In this document: positions 23,987-33,069 of the stretch, piece by piece
Numbering within the stretch: position 1 is the first letter of the stretch
Layout of the letters: each line of letters starts with the position of its first letter
DNA from: Ruminococcus sp. JC304
Lineage (GTDB): Bacteria > Bacillota > Clostridia > Lachnospirales > Lachnospiraceae
NCBI GenBank assembly: GCA_000285855.2
Contig: HE978651.1
Coordinates: 542,138 to 593,369, forward strand
Direction of reading: 5' to 3'
Length of the DNA: 51,232 nucleotides
The notes under the pieces: generated by a model
Seen by the model: the letters and a program-made list of their open reading frames with translations, nothing else
Database searches by the model: none
What the model was told of the DNA's origin: nothing
Made by a program: the position numbers and the translations under genes

Positions 23987-25321
23987 ATGGAACGATTTAT
24001 TTTTAAAAAGTTGTTGGCTTGGAAGAATTCTCCCTACCGCAAGCCTTTAATCTTGAAGGGAGTACGTCAGGTAGGTAAGACTTGGATTCTGAAAGAGTTC
24101 GGCAGACGCTGTTATGAAAATACAGCCTACTTTAACTTCGACGAAAATGAAGAGTATAAGCAATTTTTTGAAACAACAAAGGATGTGGACCGGATTCTAC
24201 AAAACCTTATGCTGGCAAGTGGTCAAAAGATATTGCCAGAAAAGACCCTCATCATCTTTGACGAGGTACAGGATTGCCCGAAAGTTATTAACTCCATGAA
24301 ATATTTCTGCGAGAACGCACCGCAGTACCATGTTGCCTGCGCCGGTTCTCTGTTGGGTATTGCTCTGGCGAAACCTTCCTCTTTTCCGGTGGGTAAGGTC
24401 AACTTTATGCAGATTGACCCAATGACCTTTGATGAATTCCTGCTTGCCAACGGTGATGAAAATCTGGCGCAGTATCTGGAACAGGTGGACACCCTTGAAC
24501 CCATCCCTGACGCCTTCTTTAATCCGCTGTATGAGAAGCTGAAAATGTACTATGTCACCGGCGGTATGCCGGAGTCGGTATTGATGTGGACGGAGGCACG
24601 GGATGTTTCTGCTATGCAGGAAGCATTGTCCGGAATCATCGGAGCCTATGAGCGTGATTTTGCCAAACATCCTAATCTCAGCGAGTTCCCGAAAATCTCA
24701 ATGATCTGGAAATCCATTCCTTCTCAACTGGCAAGAGAGAACAAGAAGTTTATCTATAAAGTGGTCAAGGAAGGTGCACGAGCCCGTGAGTACGAGAATG
24801 CTCTGCAATGGCTGGTGGATGCCCGCTTGGTGCATAAAATTTATCGCAGCTCAGCTCCCGGCCTGCCGATTGCAGCTTACGATAACTTGTCTGCTTTCAA
24901 GATTTATTTGGTGGATGTGGGACTGCTCCGCCGTCTGGCACAGTTGGCCCCCACTGCCTTTGGCGAAGGTAACCGCCTTTTTACTGAATTCAAAGGCGCA
25001 TTAACCGAAAACTTTGTGTTACAGACTTTAATTACTCAGTTTGAAGTCATGCCCCGTTATTGGAGCCAGAACAACCCACCTTACGAAGTGGATTTCCTCA
25101 TTCAGCGAGAGAACGATATCTTTCCTGTGGAGGTCAAATCCGAAGCCAACACAACCAGCAAGAGTATGAAGAAGTTCAAGGAACTGTTTCCAGATAGGGT
25201 CAAGCTTCGCATCCGTTTCTCATTGGACAATCTGAAACTGGACGATGATGTGTTGAACATTCCGCTATTCATGGCAGATCAAGCGGATAGACTGATCGGA
25301 TTGGCATTGGAGCAACTATAG
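23987..25321 (+). CDS. AAA ATPase with DUF4143 domain
   Basis: The 444-residue protein has an N-terminal P-loop domain (Walker A GVRQVGKTW at 25-33, Walker B LIIFDEVQ at 88-95) and a C-terminal DUF4143 region ending in a PD-(D/E)XK-like pattern, YEVDFLIQ and FPVEVKSE. This family is abundant in gut anaerobes, usually solitary, without a proven role; roles in defence or DNA handling have been proposed. Its codon choice is noticeably richer in C and G at third positions than its neighbours, which hints at horizontal gain. The ATG at 23987 is used because GAGGAG precedes it; the GTG at 23972 lies inside that site. Confidence 0.9.
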   Translation: MERFIFKKLLAWKNSPYRKPLILKGVRQVGKTWILKEFGRRCYENTAYFNFDENEEYKQFFETTKDVDRILQNLMLASGQKILPEKTLIIFDEVQDCPKVINSMKYFCENAPQYHVACAGSLLGIALAKPSSFPVGKVNFMQIDPMTFDEFLLANGDENLAQYLEQVDTLEPIPDAFFNPLYEKLKMYYVTGGMPESVLMWTEARDVSAMQEALSGIIGAYERDFAKHPNLSEFPKISMIWKSIPSQLARENKKFIYKVVKEGARAREYENALQWLVDARLVHKIYRSSAPGLPIAAYDNLSAFKIYLVDVGLLRRLAQLAPTAFGEGNRLFTEFKGALTENFVLQTLITQFEVMPRYWSQNNPPYEVDFLIQRENDIFPVEVKSEANTTSKSMKKFKELFPDRVKLRIRFSLDNLKLDDDVLNIPLFMADQADRLIGLALEQL

Positions 25322-25443
25322 AAATAGAATTTATAGAAATGAAACCGGAAATATTGTATGATTGGGACAACAATTAAAACCAGAGCGTGTTTGGAAATAA
25401 TTTCTACAATCTGCATGCTCCAGATATTAAGGAGGACACCACA

Positions 25444-26070
25444 ATGGATGCAAACATGAAAAAAAGAAACGAACTTTTGGCAAAAACAGTGATCAAGGGA
25501 CTGGAATCCCGCAATATGTCCGGGTATTATGCACAAGATAAAGAAGCAGCATTAAAGCAGGCCCTGGAACTGATCCCAAACGGAAGCACAATCGCCATGG
25601 GCGGATGCATGAGTGCACATGAGATTGGTCTGGTCAAAGCTTTGCAGGATGGAGATTATAATTATATTGACCGCGCAAAGCTTGAACCTCGTGAGGGACT
25701 TATGGCAGCCTATGATGCAGATTTCTTTTTATCCAGTGCCAATGCAGTCACAGATGATGGCGTCCTTGTCAATATTGACGGCAATTCCAACCGTGTATCC
25801 TGCATTGCCCAGGGTCCGAAAAAAGTAATCTTTATTGTAGGTATAAACAAAGTCTGTCCGGATCTTGACAGTGCAATGAAGCGTGCCAGAAATGTGGCAG
25901 CTACAGCTAATGCGCAGAGATTTGATATCAAAACTCCATGTAAGGAAACCGGAAAATGCTTTGACTGCAAATCCCCGGATACCATCTGCTGTCAGTTCCT
26001 GATCACCAGATATTCCAGACATAAAGACAGAATCCATGTGATTCTGGTAAATGATACGCTGGGACTTTAA
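25444..26070 (+). CDS. LUD-domain protein (lactate utilisation LutB/LutC-like)
   Basis: The 208-residue protein is a stand-alone LUD domain: MGGCMSAHEIGLVKAL, YDADFFLSSANAVTDDG, NRVSCIAQGPKKVIFIVGIN and a C-terminal segment with cysteines (TPCKETGKCFDCKSPDTICC) that could hold a metal or iron-sulfur centre. LutB/LutC complexes oxidise lactate, but single LUD proteins in Clostridia have no proven reaction. No lutA or lutB partner is nearby. The start is ATG 25444, with AAGGAGG ahead; the longer frame from 25387 has no ribosome site. Confidence 0.85.
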   Translation: MDANMKKRNELLAKTVIKGLESRNMSGYYAQDKEAALKQALELIPNGSTIAMGGCMSAHEIGLVKALQDGDYNYIDRAKLEPREGLMAAYDADFFLSSANAVTDDGVLVNIDGNSNRVSCIAQGPKKVIFIVGINKVCPDLDSAMKRARNVAATANAQRFDIKTPCKETGKCFDCKSPDTICCQFLITRYSRHKDRIHVILVNDTLGL

Positions 26071-26115
26071 TAAAACCAAGTAAGCCCCCTGCTTCAATTG
26101 AACACAAATAAAAAA

Positions 26116-26161
26116 AACAGTCTCATTGACGCATAATAAGTCAAAGGGGCTGTTCTTTTTT
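26116..26161 (+). terminator. Terminator after the LUD gene
   Basis: A 15-pair stem with one mismatch and two or three wobbles (AACAGTCTC..GAC with GTC..GGGGCTGTT), followed by CTTTTTT. Confidence 0.8.
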
Positions 26162-26368
26162 GGAAAACAATAGGTCTGAAAAAGTCAATATCTGTATCAT
26201 GTAAATCAATACCGGAATGGTTTCTGACACAGAATCCTAATATAATATCCATGCGGCGATATATATCTGTATGTATTGCCAGTCCAATGGCATGGATCGG
26301 AGCCTGTGCAATCAAATCCGTATTCTGCGTAATTGGCATAGTTATTTACGAAGCGATGTACTAGCAAA
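26162..26368. other. Non-coding stretch with an unassigned open frame
   Basis: Between the LUD terminator and the CYTH gene there is a reverse-strand open frame (to 26339) reading NTDLIAQAPIHAIGLAIHTD. It has no ribosome site, runs into the terminator and matches nothing I recognise; it may be a gene remnant. Nothing else is evident. Confidence 0.3.
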
Positions 26369-26396
26369 ATAAAAATGTGTCAGAGGTTTCCCTGAC
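26369..26396 (-). terminator. Terminator overlapping the stop codon of the CYTH gene
   Basis: On the reverse strand GTCAG-GG and CC-CTGAC (26379-26396) form a stem with one bulge, followed by an ACATTTTTATTTT tail. The TGA stop at 26380-26382 lies in the 3' arm. Confidence 0.65.
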
Positions 26397-26835
26397 TTAA
26401 ACGGCTGTTATGATATTTGCCAGAGTTTGTAACATCTTCTCCGAACCATGTAGGAGGAGTATAGCTGAGGGCTTGCTCTTCAGAAGAAAATTCTACTTCT
26501 GCCAGATAGAGTCCTTTATAGGGGGCATCAAATACATCCAGCTCAATGGTAAGTCCGTCCTTTTCAGGAATAAGATAGCGGGTTTTGGAGATTAAGATTC
26601 CATCAGCCTTTGGACGCATGTGCTCATAGGATTCTTTGGTAAGCGGAAGATTGTGTTCTTCACGTGTCATGAGACCTTTGGATTTGTAGGTAAGATAGTA
26701 ATTCTCATCCTCTTTGCGGATACGGACTACCGGTGCAGTGGATAAGTAGCCCTGTTCCAATTTGTGATGTGGATAAGAGTCAAGATTTTTTGGCAGATTT
26801 TCCTCGGATATTAAAAATTTACGTTCGATTTCCAT
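26380..26835 (-). CDS. CYTH-domain phosphohydrolase (triphosphatase-like)
   Basis: The 151-residue protein has the CYTH signature E-x-E-x-K at residues 2-6 (MEIERKF) and the alternating charged strands of the triphosphate tunnel fold (VRIRKEDENYYLTYKSKG, then TIELDVFDAPYKGLYLAEVE). Bacterial members of this length hydrolyse inorganic triphosphate or, less often, are class IV adenylate cyclases; triphosphatase is the likelier reading. It is a single-gene unit: GGAGG precedes the start and a terminator follows. No neighbour indicates a pathway. Confidence 0.9.
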   Translation of the reverse strand: MEIERKFLISEENLPKNLDSYPHHKLEQGYLSTAPVVRIRKEDENYYLTYKSKGLMTREEHNLPLTKESYEHMRPKADGILISKTRYLIPEKDGLTIELDVFDAPYKGLYLAEVEFSSEEQALSYTPPTWFGEDVTNSGKYHNSRLSQGNL

Positions 26836-26930
26836 GAGAAATATTCCTCCTTAAATATGAAGTGCCTGTACAATTTTATGATCATGATAACACTTCCATG
26901 GTATATGAGACAAGAAAAATATGTGGGATA

Positions 26931-26959
26931 TTGAGAAAATAGAATTTATATGTTACGAT
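26931..26959 (+). promoter_or_regulatory. Promoter of the STAS gene
   Basis: TTGAGA (26931-26936), a 17-base spacer and TACGAT (26954-26959). Confidence 0.5.
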
Positions 26960-27007
26960 ATAAAAAGCATTAAAAATGCGTATATACACGTAATGGAGGG
27001 CCGCATT

Positions 27008-27304
27008 ATGACAATTGATAAGAAGTTGGCAGGAACAAAATTGGAAATTATATTGGAGGGAAGACTGGATACCATCACAGCCCCTACATTAGAGGGAGAA
27101 TTAAAGCAATCTCTGGATGGGATTACAGAGTTAGTCTTTGATTTTGGAAAGCTGGAATACATATCTTCAGCAGGACTGCGTGTTCTTCTTGCAGCTCAGA
27201 AGATTATGAACAAGCAGGGAAGCATGATCATAAAAAATGTAAATGATGTGATAAATGATGTGTTTGAAGTGACTGGTTTTTCAGATATCCTGACGATAGA
27301 ATAG
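27008..27304 (+). CDS. STAS-domain anti-sigma factor antagonist
   Basis: The 98-residue protein is a single STAS domain of the SpoIIAA/RsbV type: EIILEGRLDTITAPTLE and the phosphorylation loop LEYISSAGLRVLL. Aligned with SpoIIAA (D57-S58-S59-G60), Ser54 occupies the phosphorylated position. Such proteins release a partner from an anti-sigma kinase when unphosphorylated. The kinase (33070) and phosphatase (31399) that would act on it lie downstream in the next transcription unit. Start ATG 27008 follows GGAGGG; the earlier frame from 26921 covers the promoter. A terminator follows, so it can be made in excess over the rest. Confidence 0.9.
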   Translation: MTIDKKLAGTKLEIILEGRLDTITAPTLEGELKQSLDGITELVFDFGKLEYISSAGLRVLLAAQKIMNKQGSMIIKNVNDVINDVFEVTGFSDILTIE

Positions 27305-27353
27305 AATAAAAATATGGCTTTGTGGAATAGCTTCGCAAAGCCATATTTTTATT
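27305..27353 (+). terminator. Terminator after the STAS gene
   Basis: AATAAAAATATGGCTTTG pairs with CAAAGCCATATTTTTATT around a 13-base loop; it ends in the T-run. Confidence 0.88.
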
Positions 27354-27399
27354 ATGAATATAATCAACAACTATAACCAACAACTTCATGAATATTATG

Positions 27400-27428
27400 T
27401 TGGAATATTTGAAAAATGGAGATATAAT
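27400..27428 (+). promoter_or_regulatory. Promoter of the DUF2156-MFS-PP2C-kinase operon
   Basis: TTGGAA (27400-27405), a 17-base spacer and consensus TATAAT (27423-27428), giving a leader of about 70 bases before the DUF2156 start. Confidence 0.72.
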
Positions 27429-27504
27429 ATTTGTAAGTGCGCAGCTGTAAATGTTTCTCACGATCATAGCTGGAGATTATGCACTGATATTCAAAGGAGA
27501 CCGT

Positions 27505-28464
27505 ATGAAATCAGATACAAAAAAATATTATAAAATACCACAGAAAATGCTGGAAAGCTTCCTTGCGCGTGGTTATCAGGAACTTAGAGTGGAGGATCAG
27601 AGCCTGTTTGATCCGTATTATGACAGTATGAATGAACACTGGTCAGCCAACACCTGCTTTTTGAATTTGATCGGATGGAGGGATTCCTATCCCACCTACT
27701 TTAAAATAGCAGAAGGGCTTTTAATCAATATTACATATTTGAATACAGAAGGGTACCCGGTGGCTGTTCCGTTTGTAGGGAACTATACGGAGGAAAAGAT
27801 AAAGAAAGCTATGCAGATTTTGAAGGAAGATTTTGCGGAATTTGATGCACAGCTGATCATTATGGATGTGGTTCCATGGATGCTTCCTTATTATGAAGCC
27901 AGTGGCATTCAGTTTGAGATAGAGGATAACCGTGATTATATGGATTATACCTTTACGCCGGAGCAGTTTCTGGCAGGTATGGATACGCAGGATGACCGTT
28001 ACCGTTATAATTATTTCAAACGCAGATTTGCATATGAGACAGAGGAGATAACCCCTTCCCATCAGGAGGAGATCCGGGAATTTATGGAAAAGGAATGGTG
28101 TGGAGAGAAAACCTGTGAGGAGTGTCACTGTGGCTGCCTGCTTCAGGTGATCGACAATCTGGTTCCTGTTTTTGATAAAATCAGGATTAATGGAATTCTT
28201 GTAAGAGTAGAGGGAAAAATGGCAGGGCTTTGTATTGTGAGCTGTCGTAACGGACTTGGCGTATATCAGTATAAAAACGCAGTTAACCGGATAAAGGGAA
28301 TTAATGAGTATTTGTTGAGGGAAAGCTTTGAACGATATCTGCAGTCTGCAGATACGATTAATTATACAGAAGATATGGGAGTTGAAAATCTGCGCTATTA
28401 TAAAGAACATATGGCGCCTGCCCATACCCTGTTATCAAAACTTACATTAACAGAAAGAGGTTAA
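27505..28464 (+). CDS. DUF2156 protein (GNAT-like, MprF C-terminal-domain relative)
   Basis: The 319-residue soluble protein belongs to DUF2156, related to the aminoacyl-phosphatidylglycerol synthase domain of MprF, a double GNAT fold. Visible traits are NEHWSANTCFLNLIGWRDSY, DYMDYTFTPEQFLAG and the late INYTEDMGVENLRYYKEHM. It lacks the MprF membrane part. Activity is unknown: acyl or aminoacyl transfer to a lipid or small molecule is an inference. It is the first gene of the operon with the sensor-transporter, phosphatase and kinase. ATG 27505 follows AAAGGAG; the frame from 27451 lacks one. Confidence 0.8.
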   Translation: MKSDTKKYYKIPQKMLESFLARGYQELRVEDQSLFDPYYDSMNEHWSANTCFLNLIGWRDSYPTYFKIAEGLLINITYLNTEGYPVAVPFVGNYTEEKIKKAMQILKEDFAEFDAQLIIMDVVPWMLPYYEASGIQFEIEDNRDYMDYTFTPEQFLAGMDTQDDRYRYNYFKRRFAYETEEITPSHQEEIREFMEKEWCGEKTCEECHCGCLLQVIDNLVPVFDKIRINGILVRVEGKMAGLCIVSCRNGLGVYQYKNAVNRIKGINEYLLRESFERYLQSADTINYTEDMGVENLRYYKEHMAPAHTLLSKLTLTERG

Positions 28465-28469
28465 GGTGC

Positions 28470-31427
28470 ATGGAACATAAGAGAAAAAAACAGTGGATTC
28501 TAATAATTGTGCTGCTTTTGACAGTATGTTCTGTGCTTGCAGTGTATGCAGGCAGGGAATGGATGTTTACCAATCCTTTTAAACCTTATACATTTTCAGC
28601 AGTGTCCTATGCATCCGGAGATGTGGATGGATGTACTTATGTGATTGATGATTCCAACAGGAAAATATTGAAAATATCTGCTGACGGAAGGCTTTTATGG
28701 CAGACATGTGCCTCTGATAAAAGTTTTCTGAGTGCCGAGCGGGTTGTGGCAGACGGAGACGGAAATGTATATCTTCATGATGTCCGTATTGAGCAGGGCA
28801 TTCAGATTGCCAGGGAAGGAATCGTCAAACTGTCATCAAAGGGAAAATATATATCAACGGTTGCTTCTGTAGAAGCAGAGAAAGGTAGTGTAAGGCGCAA
28901 CATTGTGGGAATGGTACCCACAGAGCATGGTGTGATCTACATGCAAAAGGAAGATGACAGTATTCTGGTCAGCAATATAGAACAGGGAAGCTCAAAGGCT
29001 TTTTCTGTTGCTGATGCGCAGGACAGGATTTTGTGCTGTGCTTATGACAGAGACAGTGATAGCCTGTTTTATGTGACTTATGATGGTAAAATTTATAAAT
29101 ATACGGACAGCGGACAGGATGAACTGCTCTATGACAGTGATACAGTTGATGGAAGTATTCCGCAGGAAATCAGTTACTCAGATGGAGTGCTTTATTCAGC
29201 CGATATAGGTCTCAGGGATATTATACGGATATTCTGTGATATGGAAAATACAGGAAGTACAGACAGACTTACTGTGGAAGAGACTTTGAAGGAAAGAGAA
29301 ATTGCATATCATGTGAGTGCACCGGGGACCCTGGTTTCTTCTACTAATTATTCTGTTATATTGTGGAACGGGGAGGATTATGAACAGTTCTGGGACGTTC
29401 CGCTATCAGGAAAACTGCAGGTATGGAACTGTTTGTTGTGGGCTGCCTGTGCAGAGATTGTTGTTGCTGTTTTGCTTTTTGCGGTGACTTTGTTAAAGAT
29501 ACTGGTAAAAAAATTCAGCTTTTATGCAAAGATTACCATAGCAGTCATAGGGATCATTGTGGGAGTTGCGGCTCTGTTTATTGGCACCTTGTTTCCGCAG
29601 TTTCAAAGTCTGCTGGTCAATGAAACCTATACAAGAGAGAAATTTGCCGCATCAGCGGTAACAAACAGACTTCCTGCGGATGCATTTCAGAGGCTGGATA
29701 AGCCTTCTGATTTTATGAATGAGGATTACAGACAGGTCCGGCAGGTAGTAAGGGATGTATTCTTCTCGGATTCTGACAGTTCACAGGATTTGTACTGTGT
29801 GCTTTATAAAGTAAAAGACGGAACTGTTACCCTGGTTTATACCCTGGAGGATATTTGTGTGGCTTATCCTTATGACTGGGAATATGAAGGCACAGATCTT
29901 CAGGAGGTTATGGAGCAGGGGGCTACAAAAACCTATGCTACAAATTCAAGCTCCGGAAGCTTTGTATTTATCCATAGTCCCATCCGGGATAAAAGCGGAG
30001 ATATTATTGGGATTATAGAAGTCGGAACAGATATGAACAGTCTGACAGAGAAAAGCAGAGAGATCCAGGTGTCTCTGATCATCAACCTGATCGCAATTAT
30101 GGTAGTATTTTTCATGCTTACCTTTGAGGTGATTTATTTTATAAAGGGAAGGCAGGAACTGAAAAGACGAAAACAGGAGGAAAACAATAGCAGACTTCCT
30201 GTGGAAATTTTCAGATTTATTGTATTTCTTGTTTTCTTTTTTACAAATCTGACCTGTGCGATTCTTCCCATCTATGCAATGAAGATTTCTGAGAAGATGT
30301 CAGTACAGGGATTATCACCGGCCATGCTTGCAGCAGTTCCTATATCTGCAGAGGTGTTATCCGGCGCCATTTTCTCAGCACTTGGCGGAAAGGTAATACA
30401 TAAGCTTGGGGCAAAGAGATCTGTTTTTGTAAGCTCTGTACTGCTTACAGCAGGACTTGGATTGCGAGTGGTTCCCAATATATGGCTGCTTACGTTAAGC
30501 TCCCTGCTTCTTGGAGCAGGCTGGGGAGTATTGCTTTTACTTGTCAATCTTATGATCGTGGAGCTTCCTGATGAGGAGAAGAACAGAGCCTATGCCTATT
30601 ACAGTGTATCCTCCCTGAGCGGTGCAAACTGTGCAGTTGTGTTTGGTGGTTTCCTTCTGCAATGGATGTCCTATACAGCGTTGTTTGCTGTCACTGCAGT
30701 ACTCAGTGTGCTGCTGTTTCTGGTAGCAAATAAGTATATGAGTAAATATACTTCAGATAACGAAGAGGAGAACTGCGAAACAGAAGATACACATATGAAT
30801 ATTGTTCGGTTTATCTTTCGTCCAAGGATTATTAGTTTTTTCCTGCTGATGATGATTCCGCTTCTGATCTGTGGATATTTCCTGAATTATATGTTTCCTA
30901 TTGTTGGTTCTGAATGGGGACTTTCGGAAACCTATATTGGATATACCTATCTTTTAAACGGAATTTTTGTACTGATCTTGGGAACTCCTCTCACGGAATT
31001 CTTTTCCAACAGGGGATGGAAGCATTTTGGACTTGCAACAGCTGCGTTTATTTATGCAGCAGCTTTTCTGGAGGTGGCAGTGCTTCAGAACATACCATCT
31101 CTTCTGATCGCACTGGCATTGATCGGAGTTGCAGACAGCTTTGGGATTCCATTACTTACCAGTTATTTTACAGATCTGAAGGATGTAGAACGGTTTGGAT
31201 ATGACAGAGGACTTGGGGTTTACAGCCTGTTTGAGAACGGTGCACAGTCTCTGGGTTCCTTTGTGTTTGGCTATGTGCTGGTCCTTGGTGTAGGCAGAGG
31301 TCTTATCTTTGTGCTGATCCTTGTGAGTGTGTTTTCAGCAGCTTTCCTGATCAGCACCACATTTGCAGCACACAGAGACAAAAAGGAGGTCAAAGAACAT
31401 GGAAAAAAGACGAAAGCTGAATGTTGA
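28470..31427 (+). CDS. Fusion of extracytoplasmic sensor domains with a major facilitator transporter
   Basis: The 985 residues fall into clear parts: a membrane anchor (10-27); an outside region of about 280 residues rich in beta repeats with GDVDGCTYVID and VVADGDGNVYLHD, propeller-like; two helices (about 318-341 and 350-374); a second outside region (375-530) that resembles a Cache sensor, ending in SGDIIGIIEVGTDMNS; a helix (533-558); and a 12-helix MFS module (579-965) with GGKVIHKLGAKRS typical of the MFS loop. A transporter fused to two sensor regions, followed by a PP2C phosphatase and an RsbW-like kinase, suggests ligand or flux sensing. The substrate is unknown. Its end overlaps the phosphatase start by 29 bases. 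Confidence 0.75.
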   Translation: MEHKRKKQWILIIVLLLTVCSVLAVYAGREWMFTNPFKPYTFSAVSYASGDVDGCTYVIDDSNRKILKISADGRLLWQTCASDKSFLSAERVVADGDGNVYLHDVRIEQGIQIAREGIVKLSSKGKYISTVASVEAEKGSVRRNIVGMVPTEHGVIYMQKEDDSILVSNIEQGSSKAFSVADAQDRILCCAYDRDSDSLFYVTYDGKIYKYTDSGQDELLYDSDTVDGSIPQEISYSDGVLYSADIGLRDIIRIFCDMENTGSTDRLTVEETLKEREIAYHVSAPGTLVSSTNYSVILWNGEDYEQFWDVPLSGKLQVWNCLLWAACAEIVVAVLLFAVTLLKILVKKFSFYAKITIAVIGIIVGVAALFIGTLFPQFQSLLVNETYTREKFAASAVTNRLPADAFQRLDKPSDFMNEDYRQVRQVVRDVFFSDSDSSQDLYCVLYKVKDGTVTLVYTLEDICVAYPYDWEYEGTDLQEVMEQGATKTYATNSSSGSFVFIHSPIRDKSGDIIGIIEVGTDMNSLTEKSREIQVSLIINLIAIMVVFFMLTFEVIYFIKGRQELKRRKQEENNSRLPVEIFRFIVFLVFFFTNLTCAILPIYAMKISEKMSVQGLSPAMLAAVPISAEVLSGAIFSALGGKVIHKLGAKRSVFVSSVLLTAGLGLRVVPNIWLLTLSSLLLGAGWGVLLLLVNLMIVELPDEEKNRAYAYYSVSSLSGANCAVVFGGFLLQWMSYTALFAVTAVLSVLLFLVANKYMSKYTSDNEEENCETEDTHMNIVRFIFRPRIISFFLLMMIPLLICGYFLNYMFPIVGSEWGLSETYIGYTYLLNGIFVLILGTPLTEFFSNRGWKHFGLATAAFIYAAAFLEVAVLQNIPSLLIALALIGVADSFGIPLLTSYFTDLKDVERFGYDRGLGVYSLFENGAQSLGSFVFGYVLVLGVGRGLIFVLILVSVFSAAFLISTTFAAHRDKKEVKEHGKKTKAEC

Positions 31428-33066
31428 ACTGATTAAATTTCTGATCGGTTCCATGCTGGTGGTTGGGGTTTTAATGCTTCTTGGAAGCTCTCTTGTGAAT
31501 AACAGACAGTATAGAAAATTCTATAATGACAAAGCGCTTGAAATCGCGAAGACGGTATCAGATCAGGTAAATGGAGATTTTATCGAAGAACTGTGTAAAG
31601 AGATAGACACAGAGGAATTTGAACAGATTCAGAAAAAAGCAGTAGCAGCTGATGATGAACAGCCCATCATAGACTGGCTTAAAGAGAAAGGCATGTATCA
31701 GAATTATGAGAGGATAAATGAATATCTTCATTCTATACAGGCAGATATGAATATTGAATATCTGTATATTCAGATGATCCAGGATCATTCCAGTGTGTAT
31801 CTGTTTGATCCTTCGTCAGGCTATCTGACTCTTGGCTATAAGGAAGAGCTTTCGGAAAGATTTGATGAACTGAAAGGAAACGAACGCCTGGAGCCTACTG
31901 TGAGCAGAACAGAGCTTGGATGGCTGTCATCTGCGGGAGAACCGGTACTTTCATCTGATGGAGAGAAATGTGCAGTTGCCTTTGTAGATATTGACATGAC
32001 AGAGATTGTCAGAAATACCATTCGTTTTACTGTACTGATGGTATGCCTTTGCATTCTGATCATCCTGGCTGCCGGTATGGGCATATCCAGAAAAATCAAA
32101 AAGAGAATCTCCCGACCCATTGAGCTGCTTACGGAAGCAACACATAAATTTGGCAATGGCGAGGAAGGGTATGATGAGAACAACATCGTAGAGCTTGATA
32201 TTCATACCAGAGATGAAATAGAAGAACTTTATCATGCAACCCAATCCATGCAGAAAAGTATTATTAACTATATGGATAACCTTACCCGGGTGACTGCTGA
32301 GAAAGAGCGTATCGGAGCAGAGCTGAATGTGGCAACACAGATCCAGGCTTCTATGCTTCCCTGCATATTCCCTGCATTTCCTGACAGAGACGAGATGGAT
32401 ATTTATGCGACCATGACACCTGCAAAGGAAGTTGGCGGAGATTTTTATGATTTCTTTATGATTGATGACAGGCATATGGCGATTGTTATGGCTGATGTTT
32501 CCGGCAAAGGAGTTCCAGCAGCACTCTTCATGGTCATCGGCAAAACTCTGATCAAGGATCATACACAGCCAGGCAGAGACCTGGGAGAAGTCTTTACAGA
32601 GGTTAATAATATTCTGTGTGAATCCAATGAAAACGGAATGTTCATTACAGCCTTTGAGGGTGTGCTGGATCTTGTGACCGGTGAATTCAGGTATGTAAAC
32701 GCCGGACATGAAATGCCATTTGTTTACCGCAGGGAAACCAATACCTATGAAGCCTACAAAATACGTGCTGGTTTCGTCCTTGCAGGGATAGAGGACATCG
32801 TATATAAGGAACAAAAGCTTCAGCTGAATATCGGAGACAAAATATTCCAGTATACAGATGGAGTGACAGAGGCAACGGATAAGGACAGAAAGCTGTACGG
32901 AATGGACAGACTGGATCATGTTCTGAACCAGCAGTGCTTAAGCAGTAATCCGGAAGAAACCCTGAAGCTTGTAAAGGCGGATATTGACGCTTTTGTAGGA
33001 GACAATGACCAGTTTGATGATATTACAATGCTGTGTCTTGAGTATACAAAGAAAATGGGGGACTAG
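31399..33066 (+). CDS. Membrane-bound HAMP-SpoIIE/PP2C serine phosphatase
   Basis: The 555-residue protein has a membrane helix (10-33), an outside sensor domain (34-205), a second helix (about 207-230), a HAMP linker (232-285), a coiled segment and a C-terminal SpoIIE-type PP2C domain (about 320-555). Metal-binding motifs are GGDFYDFF near 344, MADVSGKGVPAALFM, and the C-terminal NDQFDDITML. Such phosphatases dephosphorylate STAS proteins, here presumably the one at 27008. ATG 31399 follows AAGGAGG and lies inside the end of the transporter gene, so the two are coupled. Confidence 0.9.
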   Translation: MEKRRKLNVELIKFLIGSMLVVGVLMLLGSSLVNNRQYRKFYNDKALEIAKTVSDQVNGDFIEELCKEIDTEEFEQIQKKAVAADDEQPIIDWLKEKGMYQNYERINEYLHSIQADMNIEYLYIQMIQDHSSVYLFDPSSGYLTLGYKEELSERFDELKGNERLEPTVSRTELGWLSSAGEPVLSSDGEKCAVAFVDIDMTEIVRNTIRFTVLMVCLCILIILAAGMGISRKIKKRISRPIELLTEATHKFGNGEEGYDENNIVELDIHTRDEIEELYHATQSMQKSIINYMDNLTRVTAEKERIGAELNVATQIQASMLPCIFPAFPDRDEMDIYATMTPAKEVGGDFYDFFMIDDRHMAIVMADVSGKGVPAALFMVIGKTLIKDHTQPGRDLGEVFTEVNNILCESNENGMFITAFEGVLDLVTGEFRYVNAGHEMPFVYRRETNTYEAYKIRAGFVLAGIEDIVYKEQKLQLNIGDKIFQYTDGVTEATDKDRKLYGMDRLDHVLNQQCLSSNPEETLKLVKADIDAFVGDNDQFDDITMLCLEYTKKMGD

Positions 33067-33069
33067 CCA

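Noticed and set aside
26094-26339. Reverse-strand open frame of 81 residues between the LUD and CYTH genes
   Set aside because: No ribosome site, overlaps the LUD terminator and matches no family I know; listed only as part of the non-coding stretch.
31951-32919. Reverse-strand open frame of 322 residues inside the PP2C phosphatase gene
   Set aside because: Antisense shadow of a gene with clear HAMP and PP2C motifs; no ribosome site and no recognisable protein.
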